From NCBI GenBank assembly GCA_015680685.1, contig MNCI01004046.1, positions 211,428 through 274,915 on the forward strand: a DNA stretch of 63,488 nt. Direction: 5' to 3'. The notes under the pieces were generated by a model. It saw only the letters and a list, made by a program, of their open reading frames with translations. It was not told the origin of the DNA and did not search any database. Below are positions 10,344 to 20,660 of this stretch, one piece after another; position 1 is the first letter of the stretch, and every line of letters starts with the position of its first letter. A program made the position numbers and the translations under genes. The stretch comes from Gnetum montanum. Taxonomy: Eukaryota; Streptophyta; Gnetopsida; Gnetales; Gnetaceae.

Positions 10344-11206
10344 TGATGGGACATGATATCGCATGGGCTGCGATATTGTGTACGCGATATCACGTTCGCC
10401 ATGATATTGCATCCCTCACGATATCACATCTTCCCCTGTGATATTGTGTACGTGATATTGTAGTTCACCACAATGTCTATAAATAAGAAGTTGCTCTCCC
10501 TTGTTTATCATCATAGAATTGAAGTAGTGAAGCTCTAGCAATTTGACCACTCCAGAGATAGATTATTTTTCCAGTGTCTGCCCACAATAAGGTGAATGTA
10601 ATTGTATGGCATCCTTTATTTGAGTGTGATGTACTTAAACATGCACATGACTAGCAATAAAGATCGAGATTACTTCATCATTGCAGCATTCACTTTGTTA
10701 TTTATTTATTTGTTTATTTAATTGTTATTTACTATTTTCTCTCTCACCCTTAAACTCCTAGAATGCGGAATGAGTACGACTTGATTACAAGCATTTAAGT
10801 GTGACTACTTGGTATCCCAGTGGCATACCTAGGATCTACGCTTGGTAATCCCAGTGGTAGTCATGTGTGAAGTCCAAGATGTGTACGGTTGATCAAGGAA
10901 TCAGCTACTCATTGCACATAAGCTAGATTAGATTCTCTTACCCTTTCCCTTCTAGCTTAGCTTAGTTAATATTATTTTCCACTGCCTTCAGGAGTAGTGT
11001 TAGATTAGGAACACATCATACACTTGACTTTGGACTAAACCATACGTGACAAAGCTAATACTAGTCCAAGTGGGAAGACAGTGAACTGCGACCTAAGGAT
11101 AACGATCTAGGTGCCACAACTAGTCTGTCTGCGGAGTTTGACCGAATTGCACGTGAGAACACTCATATTCATATGGTTGAGTGTAGGGGTACCTCGCCAC
11201 TCATCA
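10344..11206 (+). repeat. 3' LTR of element D
   Basis: It starts TGATGGGACATGATATCGC and ends CCACTCATCA, followed by target duplication ATATG. A TATA box, CTATAAATA, is at 10477-10485. Differences from the 5' LTR are mostly C-to-T and G-to-A, concentrated at CpG. Confidence 0.92.
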
Positions 11207-13690
11207 ATATGCATCTAAAAAATTACACATACTAACCTGCAACCTCTGCGTGTAAGCCTTGAAGCCTAATATGAATTATCTTACTGCTTAGCCTTCTAAC
11301 CTTAGGGGTAGCCTCCTCTGTAGGACATGGCCTCTTAATCTTGGCCTTAGATGGTCCCATCATCTTTGTGATGTAATAGTATGTCTTGTTCACGTCCTCA
11401 ATGACAACTGGAGGACCCTTGCCTACATTTTCACACAAGTAATGTGACTACCCCATAGGATCCTTAGTCATTACGAATAATGACTCATCGATCCCCTCTA
11501 GGGAATCTTGCATGCATGTAGTCATGAACATGTGCTTAATCCATGGCTTGGAGAGCTACTCACAATCTTGCACAACCCATCATCCATTGTCATGCATAAT
11601 CAAAATCTACAAAAACCTTTGTAGGTATCTTGTGAACAAGACAAAGTGGACATGGGACCTTCCCTAGAGGTTAAACTACAGCCTAGAGATCTTCATGTAC
11701 AAGCTGGTAGCTATATAGGTAACCTAATTAAACCTTGTACCCTCCAGTAGCACCTCCTCTATCACCCATGCCTACTCCACCCCAAGAATCTTTCCTTTGA
11801 AGAGCAACTTTGGAAAGTCATGAGTGTGAAAAAGAGGGTAGATCTATTAAAACTTAGACATAAGCACATCCTTAATCAATATACCCTTATGAGATCAGGT
11901 GGCCTCCATCCAGTTCTCAATCTCACCTTTGTGATCCATCTCTTTGTTGGCCTTACTGACAATCATTAGTCCATCAATGGGGAGTCTAAAAAGGTCAACA
12001 AAGAAGGCCTTTCTAAGGTCAAGTATTACCCTCATGTCACACACCTAGGTGAAAAATTTCCTAATGTTTCTACTAAAGGAGTCGATGATGATAGCCATTT
12101 CAGCCACCAGGATACTCAGGCTAAGGGTCAAAATAGGTCTATCAACCCTACATGCATGAGCCAAGTTGTCAATGCATCTAAGGCTTTATGGCATAGCCAG
12201 TGTTGCACACTCTCCACATCATCATACTTCATGATGAGGATGGCCTCTATGTAGTCTATGGTTATCATTGTCACCTCACCTGAGGCAACCACCACTGCAA
12301 CAAAGGAAAAACCACATTAGCATCATGCAAAGGCAAACTAACAAGCATACATGAGCAATCACATAAGCCAAAACAATAGATTCATACATGGCACAAATGG
12401 GGTGTGAGACAGAGGTGGTGCTACAAGTATCTCCTTAGTATTGAGCTCACTGGTGGCCAACTACCACTACACTATGGGGGGCACACCCCTGCAACCCTTA
12501 TGGCTATCCCACAGGGCATAATAACCCCATGGCCCTTATAGTGTGAAATGTGCTCAGCCTTTAACATGCCAAGAAACACAAAAGAACTATTTTTCTTCAA
12601 AAAATAAATGTAGAAAAAACCCCTACTGCATTGTAGTAGGTTGTCTCTAGCCACCGCCAGAATCCAAATCCCTACTACACCCCTGCCCCTCAACGAGCTA
12701 CCCTTGGCCACTACTAAAACCCTCACATCCCTGTAACCATGCCATGGAAAAGAAAAATAATAAAATGAATGTGCATCCTCTACCTTCAACTATGGCCATG
12801 GCCCTTGCAACCATGTCATAAGGTGTGACCCATGGCTAGCCCCAACTCCACAATCCACAAAATACGAACAAGAAAGGAAAAATGGGCAAAATCAAAAATA
12901 GTTGTCCCATCACTACATCCCCACCCCTAATAAACCTTGGTGCCAATTGTAGCCATAGCTTAAGCTACCATGCCATGGCACGCAATGGTGGCTATGGCCC
13001 CCCATAGCTATCCCACAAGGTGTGATAGTTTTAAACCCATCACAAACCTCCAAAATTTTTAGTAGAACCACCACATGCACAACAAAATCCACAACCCAGC
13101 AAACCCCCATTGATCAAAAAACCTCCATGTCCACAATGACACACGGTGGCGGTAGCCGCTACCATGGCAAGGCATAACACAACTATGCTCCCCCAAAACC
13201 TCGCTAAGAATAACGAAAATAATGAAAAATAAGCAAACGGGAGAGTGTAGTCAGGATACCTACCTGACACCAATGCCCTCCTCTCCTTCATGTGTGCCAA
13301 TGCTCATTCCCCCCTCATCCATGTTTGCCAATCCTAGGTGCAAGTGTCCACTCTGGTGCATCATTATTCCAAGTACGCTCTCCACTAGTAGCACATAACA
13401 AGTAATGAAAAAACTATAATCTAGATGTCATAGTCAAAAGTAACAAAATGACAACTCACCCCTTGGTAAAATGTGCCTATTTACCCTCCCAAGGTCATTT
13501 AATGACCACTAGCCTAGGACTACGCTCCACATCAAACACCCAATGGAGAATGTAGTTAGGTGAGAGCATAGTTAGGTGAGAGCGTAGTCACCCATACTTA
13601 GCTGAAATTTTCAAATTTTCATTGCCCAGTAAATTCTTGAGCTAATTCCACTCCCTAAGCACAGCTAGCCTTCCTTGGAATGATACATCT
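11207..13690 (-). pseudogene. Antisense ORF of element B (homologue of the antisense gene in C)
   Basis: It is read on the minus strand, opposite to B's pol. The block at about 12060-11460 aligns with 26216-26800 of element C: VDLFRLPIDG with TDLFGVPANG, YPLFHTHDFPKLL with YPIFRARAFP-LL, AWVIEEVLLEGTRFN with AWVMWKVMEEGAHYN, SKPWIKHMF with SKPWIYQIF. A Lys/Arg-rich stretch follows at 11438-11232, and the frame continues past inserted D at 5306-4695. The part upstream of 12300 (to about 13690) is expected to hold the start, but I cannot align it, and the open frames at 12472-12789 and 13040-13300 are Cys/Gly-rich and probably spurious. The function is unknown. The gene lies between B's lost protease side and RT. 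Confidence 0.65.
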
Positions 13691-13694
13691 AATG

Positions 13695-13840
13695 CATCCA
13701 CAGTTCACTAAGACCTAAAAATGGCATGTATATGGTCCAATAAATCTAAAATTGGCACACACATGGCCTGCCAAGGCCTAAAACTAGCACCAACATGCTT
13801 GCCTCCATTGTAACTTGCATGCACACTTAGGCAAATTTCA
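13695..13840 (+). repeat. Degenerate tandem repeats upstream of B's RT
   Basis: Three or so imperfect units carry GGCCTAAAACTAGCAC-like cores. They relate to the 29030-29260 array of C (inverted TAGTTTTAGGCC) and to the arrays after integrase. Confidence 0.55.
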
Positions 13841-13929
13841 TTGCATTTTTTTTACCATTTGTGCACATTTAATTTGTGAAATAGGTGTCGCTTAACATTT
13901 TTTCAAGTTCATTTGGTAGGAACATAACA

Positions 13930-16900
13930 TGGCTATGCAGGAGTAGATCTTCTCACCTCTAATCCTCATGAGACCTCATGGCAATATTAAGTGATGCATT
14001 AACCTTCATTTCCTAGACCTTGAGCCTACAACCTACATCAAATACATAGCATCCTTAGAGGCACCACTAGATTGGCCTAACCATCTAGTGAAGGTTCTTG
14101 ATCTAGAGGCAAGGGACATCATAGAGAATCTCCTTGTTGCGATCCTTGTGGCTACACCTAACAGCTAGGAAAAAACACTAAAACTAAGCTCCTTGTTATA
14201 GCCCCACCATGCCTAAGACATGGCTAAGGTGTTTAATGATAACATCAAGGCCTTTGCATGGTCATATGAGGACATTTCAAGCCTAGATCCTTGGCTAGTT
14301 CAACACAATATTATTCTCAATTCCTACATTAAACTGGTTAAATAGAAAGTGCCCAAGGTTAGACCTGAGTTGGCATTGGTCATCCGTGATGAAATCACTA
14401 AGATTTATATAGCTAGTTTCATCTAGGTTGTTGACTATGTAGACTAGGTCTCCAACATCATAGTTGTACCTAAGAAAAATGGAAGTATATGCATTTGCAT
14501 AGAATTTCAAGATCTAAACAAGGCAACCATCAAAGATGACTTTCTATTTCCTAGTATTGATCAGTTGATCAATACCACAGTTGGGCATGCCTTGCTATCC
14601 TTCATGGGCAGGCTACAACCATATTAGGATCAACCCTAAGCACCAACTTAGCACAACCTTCATGATCCCCTAGGGTATGTTTTGTTATACCATGATGCCT
14701 TTTGGACTCAAAAACATAGGAGCAATGTATCAACATGTAATGAGATATATCTTTAGTAATTACATGCTAAGCTTACTCAATGACTATGTCGATGACATCA
14801 TAGTTAAGTCCAAAGTGGCCCACAATCATGCAAATGATCTAAACTTAGTGCTTAAACATTACTTAAAACATGATCTTAGGTTGAACCCCAAGAAGTGTGT
14901 TTTTGGCATCAAGATAGGCTAGATGCTCAATTTTGAAGCAACTAAAGTAGGAATATATGTAAATCCCAACAAGGTTAAGGCCATAACCAACTTAGCACCT
15001 CCATCCAATCTTAAGGAGCAACGAGGGTTGCAAGGTAGGTTGTAGTTTATACATAGCTTTATCACTCAGTTAATTAATAAGTTATAGCCAATGCAACATC
15101 CCCTTAAGAAAGGAGCCCACTTTGAGTGGACAACTCAATGTCAACAAGTATTTAACAACCTTAAGTAAGAGCTGGCACAACTTCCTACAATTCATCCTCT
15201 ACAAGGAGATAAACCTTTTTACATCTACCTTGCTACTTCTAACACATCCATTGCTTCTCTGCTTTGCTAAAAGTGATATGATGGCATAGAGGTCTCGGTT
15301 TACTATGTGAACCATGCATTAGTAGCCCATGAAGTGAAATACAATGGTGTGGGAAAGCATTTTCTTTCCTTGGTCTTCTCACTAAAGAAGTGGAGGCATT
15401 ACCTTTTCTGAAACCAAGTTAATGTCATTTGCAAAAATAATGTACTCCAAGCAATCACAACAAACATCTACAAAAGTAGTCGCATTACGTGATGGAAAGT
15501 AATAATAGCAGATTTTGACCTACACTACATTGCACAAGCGTCGACAAAAGGTCAAGCTATAGCTGCACAACTCATGGCTTCACCTGTAAATGATCAAGAA
15601 ACCATAGATATGGAATTCTTGGACAAGCATGTTCATAGCATTAGCCAAGTGCTTGACAACTATGAGTAACTCCAACATTTTGATGGAGCTTCAACCTCCC
15701 AAGGAGGTAGCTTCACTGCCATTATCACACTTCCCTCCAGGAAGATCTAAACCTTTGTGTATCATTTTTCATTTCCTTGCACTAACAACATGGTGAAGTA
15801 CAAAGGTCTCCTTCGAGGCATCCTTACAGCATGCAACCTAGGGATCCAACACATAGCAATCTAAGGTGACTCATAATTAGTGATCAACCAAGTGACAAAG
15901 ATTTATGCTTGCAAGGCCCAACATTTATAACCTTCATATGACCTAGCAAAGCACTTTCTTCAATACTTTAAAATTGCTAATATCCAACACATTCCCTGAA
16001 ACAGAAATTTCATAGCTGACGCACTAGTAAATTTAGCCCTAAGCATCATACCTAACATGTTCTATGCATTGTCCACCTCAGTGGCAAATTGCACTATGCC
16101 TATTATACAAAACGCCAACGTTGCATCCATAGCCACAATAGGCACAACCCATGTAGGAGAGTGGTACAATGACATTAAGGTATACCTTTTACAAGGTGAG
16201 CCTTCACAACATCTAACTACTACTCAAAAAGATGTAGTATGCAAATGTCTACAATAGTACGTCATTGTGGATGATAACACGTTATGTTCTAGATCCTACG
16301 ATGGCATATTGCTAGCCTACGTAGGCAACAGTGAAGTGCAAAAAATCGTTGAACAAGTCAAGGAGGGACTATGTGGGGGCTACATAGCACCTAGGGCAAT
16401 GAAAATGAAAATCATATGATTAGGTTATTATTGGCCTCACATGGAATGTGATTTCCTCTCAAAGGTCAAAACATGTAACATTTGTCAACGACATGGCAAC
16501 TTAATGCATGTGCCACCAACTAAACTACACACAACGCAAATGACATGGTCATTCTAATGTTGGGGCTTGGACATCATTAAACCTCATAATAACTACAACT
16601 AAGTACTTCACCAAGTGGATTGATGTTATTCCCCTTAGGAAGACAACATCACAACAAGTTTGTGAATTTGTGCTAGATAACATAGTGACATGTTTTGGCT
16701 TACCCATGACCATAGTAACAGACAATGGGCCATAATTTAGTAGTGTTAAAACTAAAGCCTTTTGTGAGTGCTTTGGTATCAAACATTTTTTTCATCATCA
16801 TACTACCATTAGGCAAATGGCCAAGTAGAGGCCACTAACAAAGTCATTGACAACCTTCTCAAGACAATGCTAAGCAATAGCAAACAACAATGGCATGAGT

Positions 16901-17369
16901 AACTAGTCTATGCACTTTGGGCCTACCGCACAACACACTGAACAGTGACAAGTGAGATGCCTTAAGCCTTGTTTACAGATCTAAAGAAATTTTGCTACTT
17001 TAATTACACGTTCCATCACTTTGGGTGATCCTCTCGAACTTCATCAATGAAGCCCAAAACAACTAGTTGAGAACTATAGACCTTAACTCAATAGAGGAGG
17101 AGTGCATGTAGACACTTGATTGCATTGAACAGTATCAAGAAAATTAAAGGAAAGAACATCATCACAACCAACATCAGCACCTGATTAAGAAAGGGAACCT
17201 AGTCCTCAAAGCTATTCACCAACCTGTAAATAAATTCTCAACTAACTAGGAAGGACCTTTCTTAGTCACTAAAGCCTACGAAAATGGAGCATTTAAGCTT
17301 GTGAACCAAGATGGAAATGAGTTTTCCAATCCAATCAACTATTCATACCTAAAGCCATACTATGCCTAG
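13930..17369 (+). pseudogene. Tat-like Ty3/gypsy pol of element B: RT, RNase H, archaeal-type RNase H, integrase
   Basis: The pol N-terminal linker LDLEARD at about 14090 is shared with C. RT follows with FQDLNKATIKDDF, a partly rearranged palm, FCYTMMPFGLKN and the catalytic NDYVDDIIVKSK near 14780. The RT-linked RNase H is at 15090-15560. The second RNase H is at 15660-16050, with FDGAS, GDS and ADAL. Integrase runs 16330-17369: VKEGLCGGYIAPRAM, C-x2-C in CNICQRHGN, TDNGP with its Asp kept, and NGQVEATNK with its Glu kept, ending YLKPYYA. Dozens of stops (mostly TAG in place of Gln) and frameshifts, including a jump near 16580-16610, inactivate it. The longest clean piece is 14677-14922 around YVDD. 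Confidence 0.92.
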
Positions 17370-17393
17370 CATGCAGAGCTACATATTAGTTCA

Positions 17394-17785
17394 ACATGGT
17401 AAGCACTAATCCACTACAATGTGAAACTAGCATAGCTTGTTTGATACAATCTTAAACTAGCATAGCTTATCCACTACAATGTTAAACTAGCACACACACA
17501 ACATTCATCCACCATGATGCTAAACTAGCATAGCTCATCCTTAGGTCATGATGATAAATTGACATAACAACTCGTCCACTATGATGCTAAATTGGCACAA
17601 TAGCTCATCTACTATGATGCTCAATTGGCATAGCACATGTCTACTTTGATGCTAAGCTAGCACAACATTCATCCACCACGATGCTAATCTAGCACACAGC
17701 AGTCCACTGGGACTATAAACTAGCACACCATGGTCTATTAGGACCTTAAACTAGTAAGGCCATGGTCTACCAAGACCTTAAACTG
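17394..17785 (+). repeat. Tandem array after B integrase
   Basis: Ten or so degenerate units of 35-38 bp have a core ATGCTAAACTAGCACA preceded by CATCCACTACG-like spacers. It has the same position and core as 1856-2100. It ends at the N at 17786. Confidence 0.8.
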
Positions 17786-18095
17786 NGGAGCACCTACAAT
17801 AGGCATAGTGTTTGAAGCACTTGCAACATCTTCATCCCCTTGCATTTTACTGGTTTTTTGAGCACTAGTCATCAGTGTAGCCTTGGGAGCACTTGTAGCA
17901 TCATGGCCTCCTACCATTTTTCTTCTTTATTTGAGCTCTTACCACTGGTGTAAACTTTGGAGCACTTTCAACATCTTGGCCTTATGCCATTTTGCTATTC
18001 CTTTGAGCACTTGTCACGAGTGTAGCCTTTGGAGCATTTGCAGCGTCATTGCCTCCTTGTAATTTATTGGCATTTCTTTCATCTCGTGTGATTTT
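17786..18095 (+). repeat. Assembly N followed by a different tandem repeat of about 72-74 bp
   Basis: After the single N at 17786, four imperfect units begin near 17800, 17878, 17951 and 18022. Each has GGAGCACTTGCAACATC followed by a T-rich part and GAGCACTTGTCACGAGTGTAG. This repeat is not seen in A or C. Whether it truly adjoins the upstream array depends on the join at the N. Confidence 0.65.
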
Positions 18096-18394
18096 CTTGT
18101 CTTTTTTTGAGTTATGATTGCAAGATGAAACCCTAGGTTATCATGCAAAGATGCATCTTGTGGTAGCAGCAAGTCGCCACAGCACTCAAATGTGCATAAT
18201 TGGACTAGCTAAGCTTCTCAAGAGTGCACATTCCCTCCTATCCTATTATAGCCTACCCACATCTACTCCTGCATTTCAATACTCTCTCATTCCCCACATA
18301 GCCAAGAGTGCAATCCCTTGACACTCATGTGTTCTGACCACATGGCACCCTCTTCAAGTCAAATCGTAGAACCAAGGTAAACATAACATAAATC
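18096..18394 (+). other. Pre-LTR untranslated region of B, left of the C insertion
   Basis: No coding feature is visible. It ends with target site AAATC (18390-18394), which is repeated at 35234-35238 on the far side of element C. Confidence 0.5.
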
Positions 18395-19317
18395 TGTAGC
18401 AAGTAAAAACGTCAGCGGCTAGAAACACCGAGAGGTCATTGATCAAATATTCTTAACCCTAGATCTATAGGAGGGCCGTGCTAGATAAAATGGAAACGCG
18501 GTGCCTTGAACAATCTAGTTGATCAAACAGGGACTTAATTGGTGTCACTAAATCTTTTGCAAACATTCGATATGAAAACAATGTTTGTAGCGTAAAGTAA
18601 TGATTATTATATGCGAGGAAGCAAAAACAATGTAAAATGCAATGATAAGTAGGAGAATAAAGTAAACTGGAGTTAAGAAATGCACCACTTCAAGATTACG
18701 GCTTTACTTTGTCAAGGTGGATACAATCGGTTGTGCAACGCTGGGAAGCACAGAGATCCAAAAGTAACCAAGATGTTCAAAGCAAGCCAAATGTATGCTT
18801 GAACGTAGACTCAAGAGCTAACAGTGAAAAGTGCCACAAAGGAAATAGAAAAGAGCTAATAGACTACCCAAATGGGAATGCTAATTGTTCAATTTTATGT
18901 CAACTCAGAAATGCTAACAATGCTTAGGATTGCCAACACTTGAAATTGTTAATTTTTGCCAACTTGCCAACTTGTTCAAATTCTCTTTGAATTTTCAATT
19001 TTCCAACCCTTTGAGCGCTGCTTGTTAGGGTATTTATAGGGCTAGAGGGACACAAGAAATGAGGCCTAGAAGACACGTGTCTTGGACCCACAAGATGGTA
19101 ATGTGTCCATGCTACATGGACATGTAGAGCTGATTGATTGATGAGCCTTCCACGTTGCAATCACGCTATCAAAACTGGAGATGCTAGGATGAGGTGTGCC
19201 AATGATGCAGGCAAGGAGTGAAGTGCATTGATGTAGCGTAGCCACCTGCTACACTGTGCTACGTTGTGGAGCATAACTTGTTAGCGTAGCATAGCTGCTT
19301 TCTACGATGTGCTACAC
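18395..19317 (-). repeat. 3' LTR of element C, truncated
   Basis: It matches 33413-34400 from the terminal TGTAGC (inverted GCTACA) through the TATA box (TATTTATAG, 19031-19039) into the hairpin cluster. At about 19317 similarity ends in an 11-base T run. The remaining 0.85 kb present in the other LTR, including the TGAAACACC start, is absent. Confidence 0.85.
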
Positions 19318-20339
19318 TCTTTTTTTTTTTGCGTGAGCTTTGCTCTTTTACGTTTTTTCTTTTGTTGTTTTTCCTTTTACATTCATAAACAACCTTATTA
19401 TTGCAGGATAGGTGTTTCTTTCTGAGAATGAGTTGTGTTACATCCACATGGGGCTTTAACCCGCCTACAGATGCTTCCCATGCGGCGAGCTATGTTACAC
19501 GCATCATGGACTTTGTGGTTGAGCATATGGGAAGGCTTGACAGGCATTGGGAAAATCTTGTAAAAGAGGGGAGAGAGTGGATTATGAGTGTAAGAGGTGC
19601 ATTAAGGGAGGTAAAAGGGGAGAACAGGATGTGACTCTAAAGTAGCTAAGCTAATCAAGATGACCACCTTGTAATGATGTAGCATCTGATGCCATGGCAA
19701 AATGCACCTTTGACCGACACCTCTCTGGCACACATCCTGCAAACACAATAGAGAGAAAACTAGATGAAACAACCAAGATGCAAAATGAAGGCAAAGGTCC
19801 TACTTACTTTGAACTCTACTAGAGCTTTGAACATTGTTGCTGAGGCATGCGATGTCCAAACTAGAAAGTCCAACAGTGGCCTTAGTAGCATCGACGTGGA
19901 GGAGCTAGCATTGAGAAGGCTAGGAATTTCTATGAATGAAAATGCTTAAGAATCCCTTCCCAAGGAAAGAATTATTAATTCAACTATGAAATGGGCTACC
20001 CAGCAACTAAACATATCTTGAGCTTGAGCGTTGGTAGGGGCAGGAGGATAACAATATTATGGCCAAGCCACAATACTGCTGGAACTCTAGCAGCAGGCGC
20101 TGACTAGGGAAGCTACTGCTAGGGTGATGAGTAATGGTGGTAGTAGGTTTGGAGAGTCAACAAGATGTCATAAGACATCTCTGGAGGATCAGCAAGATGC
20201 CAAGAGCAATGGTGTTGCATATGTTCTAGAGGGTGTTTCCTTGGCGTCGTGAACTACATTCTGGAACTGCAACGTCCCACCCCATGTTGGCATTCTGCAT
20301 GCTTGTTTGTTATGTACTAACATTGATGCATGCTGGGGA
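19318..20339 (-). other. 3' untranslated region of element C
   Basis: The T-run at 19318-19331 and a T-rich tract follow the LTR break. The block at 19395-19440 is the inverse of the pre-LTR block at 2818-2860 in A, and 20040-20110 is the inverse of about 2330-2400. Open frames here (for example Lys-rich 19259-19447 and 19401-19634) have no counterpart in A or B, and I do not call them genes. Confidence 0.55.
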
Positions 20340-20660
20340 TGTGCTACAAACCCATTTTAAGGTCCTGGTAGATCATGGTGTGCTGGTTTAGGGTCTCAGC
20401 AGACCGTGATGCACTAGTTTAAGATCCTAGCAAACCGTTGTGCTAGTTTATCATCGTAGCAGATGATGGATGAGCTAGCTTAAGGTACTAGCAGATCATC
20501 TATGCCATTTTAATGTCATAGTGAATGCTATGTGCTAGTTTATAATCATAGTGGATTACTTTATGCCATTTTTACGTCATAGCGGACTGCTTTGTGCCAG
20601 TTTTACATCGTAGCGGATGTTTGCTCACCTTTGCTAGTTTTACGTCATAGTGGATGTCTT
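20340..20660 (-). repeat. Tandem array after C integrase
   Basis: Eight to nine units of about 35-38 bp, read on + as TGCTAGTTTATCATCGTAGCAG and variants, are the inverse of the arrays at 1856-2100 and 17394-17785. Confidence 0.8.

Larger units (their letters stand above)
5302..11211 (+). mobile_element. Element D: complete Athila-like element without pol, with target duplications
   Basis: The body is 5307-11206 and is flanked by perfect 5 bp duplications ATATG at 5302-5306 and 11207-11211. It has two LTRs of about 850 bp, a tRNA-Asp-like primer-binding site, a gag pseudogene, a conserved non-coding spacer, a shrunken accessory ORF and a G-rich polypurine tract. No RT, RNase H or integrase signature is visible in the 4.2 kb interior, so it depended on another element for reverse transcription. 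It is inserted in the antisense ORF of element B. About one position in ten differs between its LTRs in the stretches I compared, so it is old. Confidence 0.88.

Noticed and set aside
12472-13300. Cys/Gly-rich minus-strand open frames in B
   Set aside because: Composition reflects repeated CATGGCC and CCATAGC words. I found no match in the antisense gene of C.
19259-19634. Lys-rich and other short frames near the C 3' LTR
   Set aside because: They cross the point where the LTR is broken and include a T-run. No relatives were seen.
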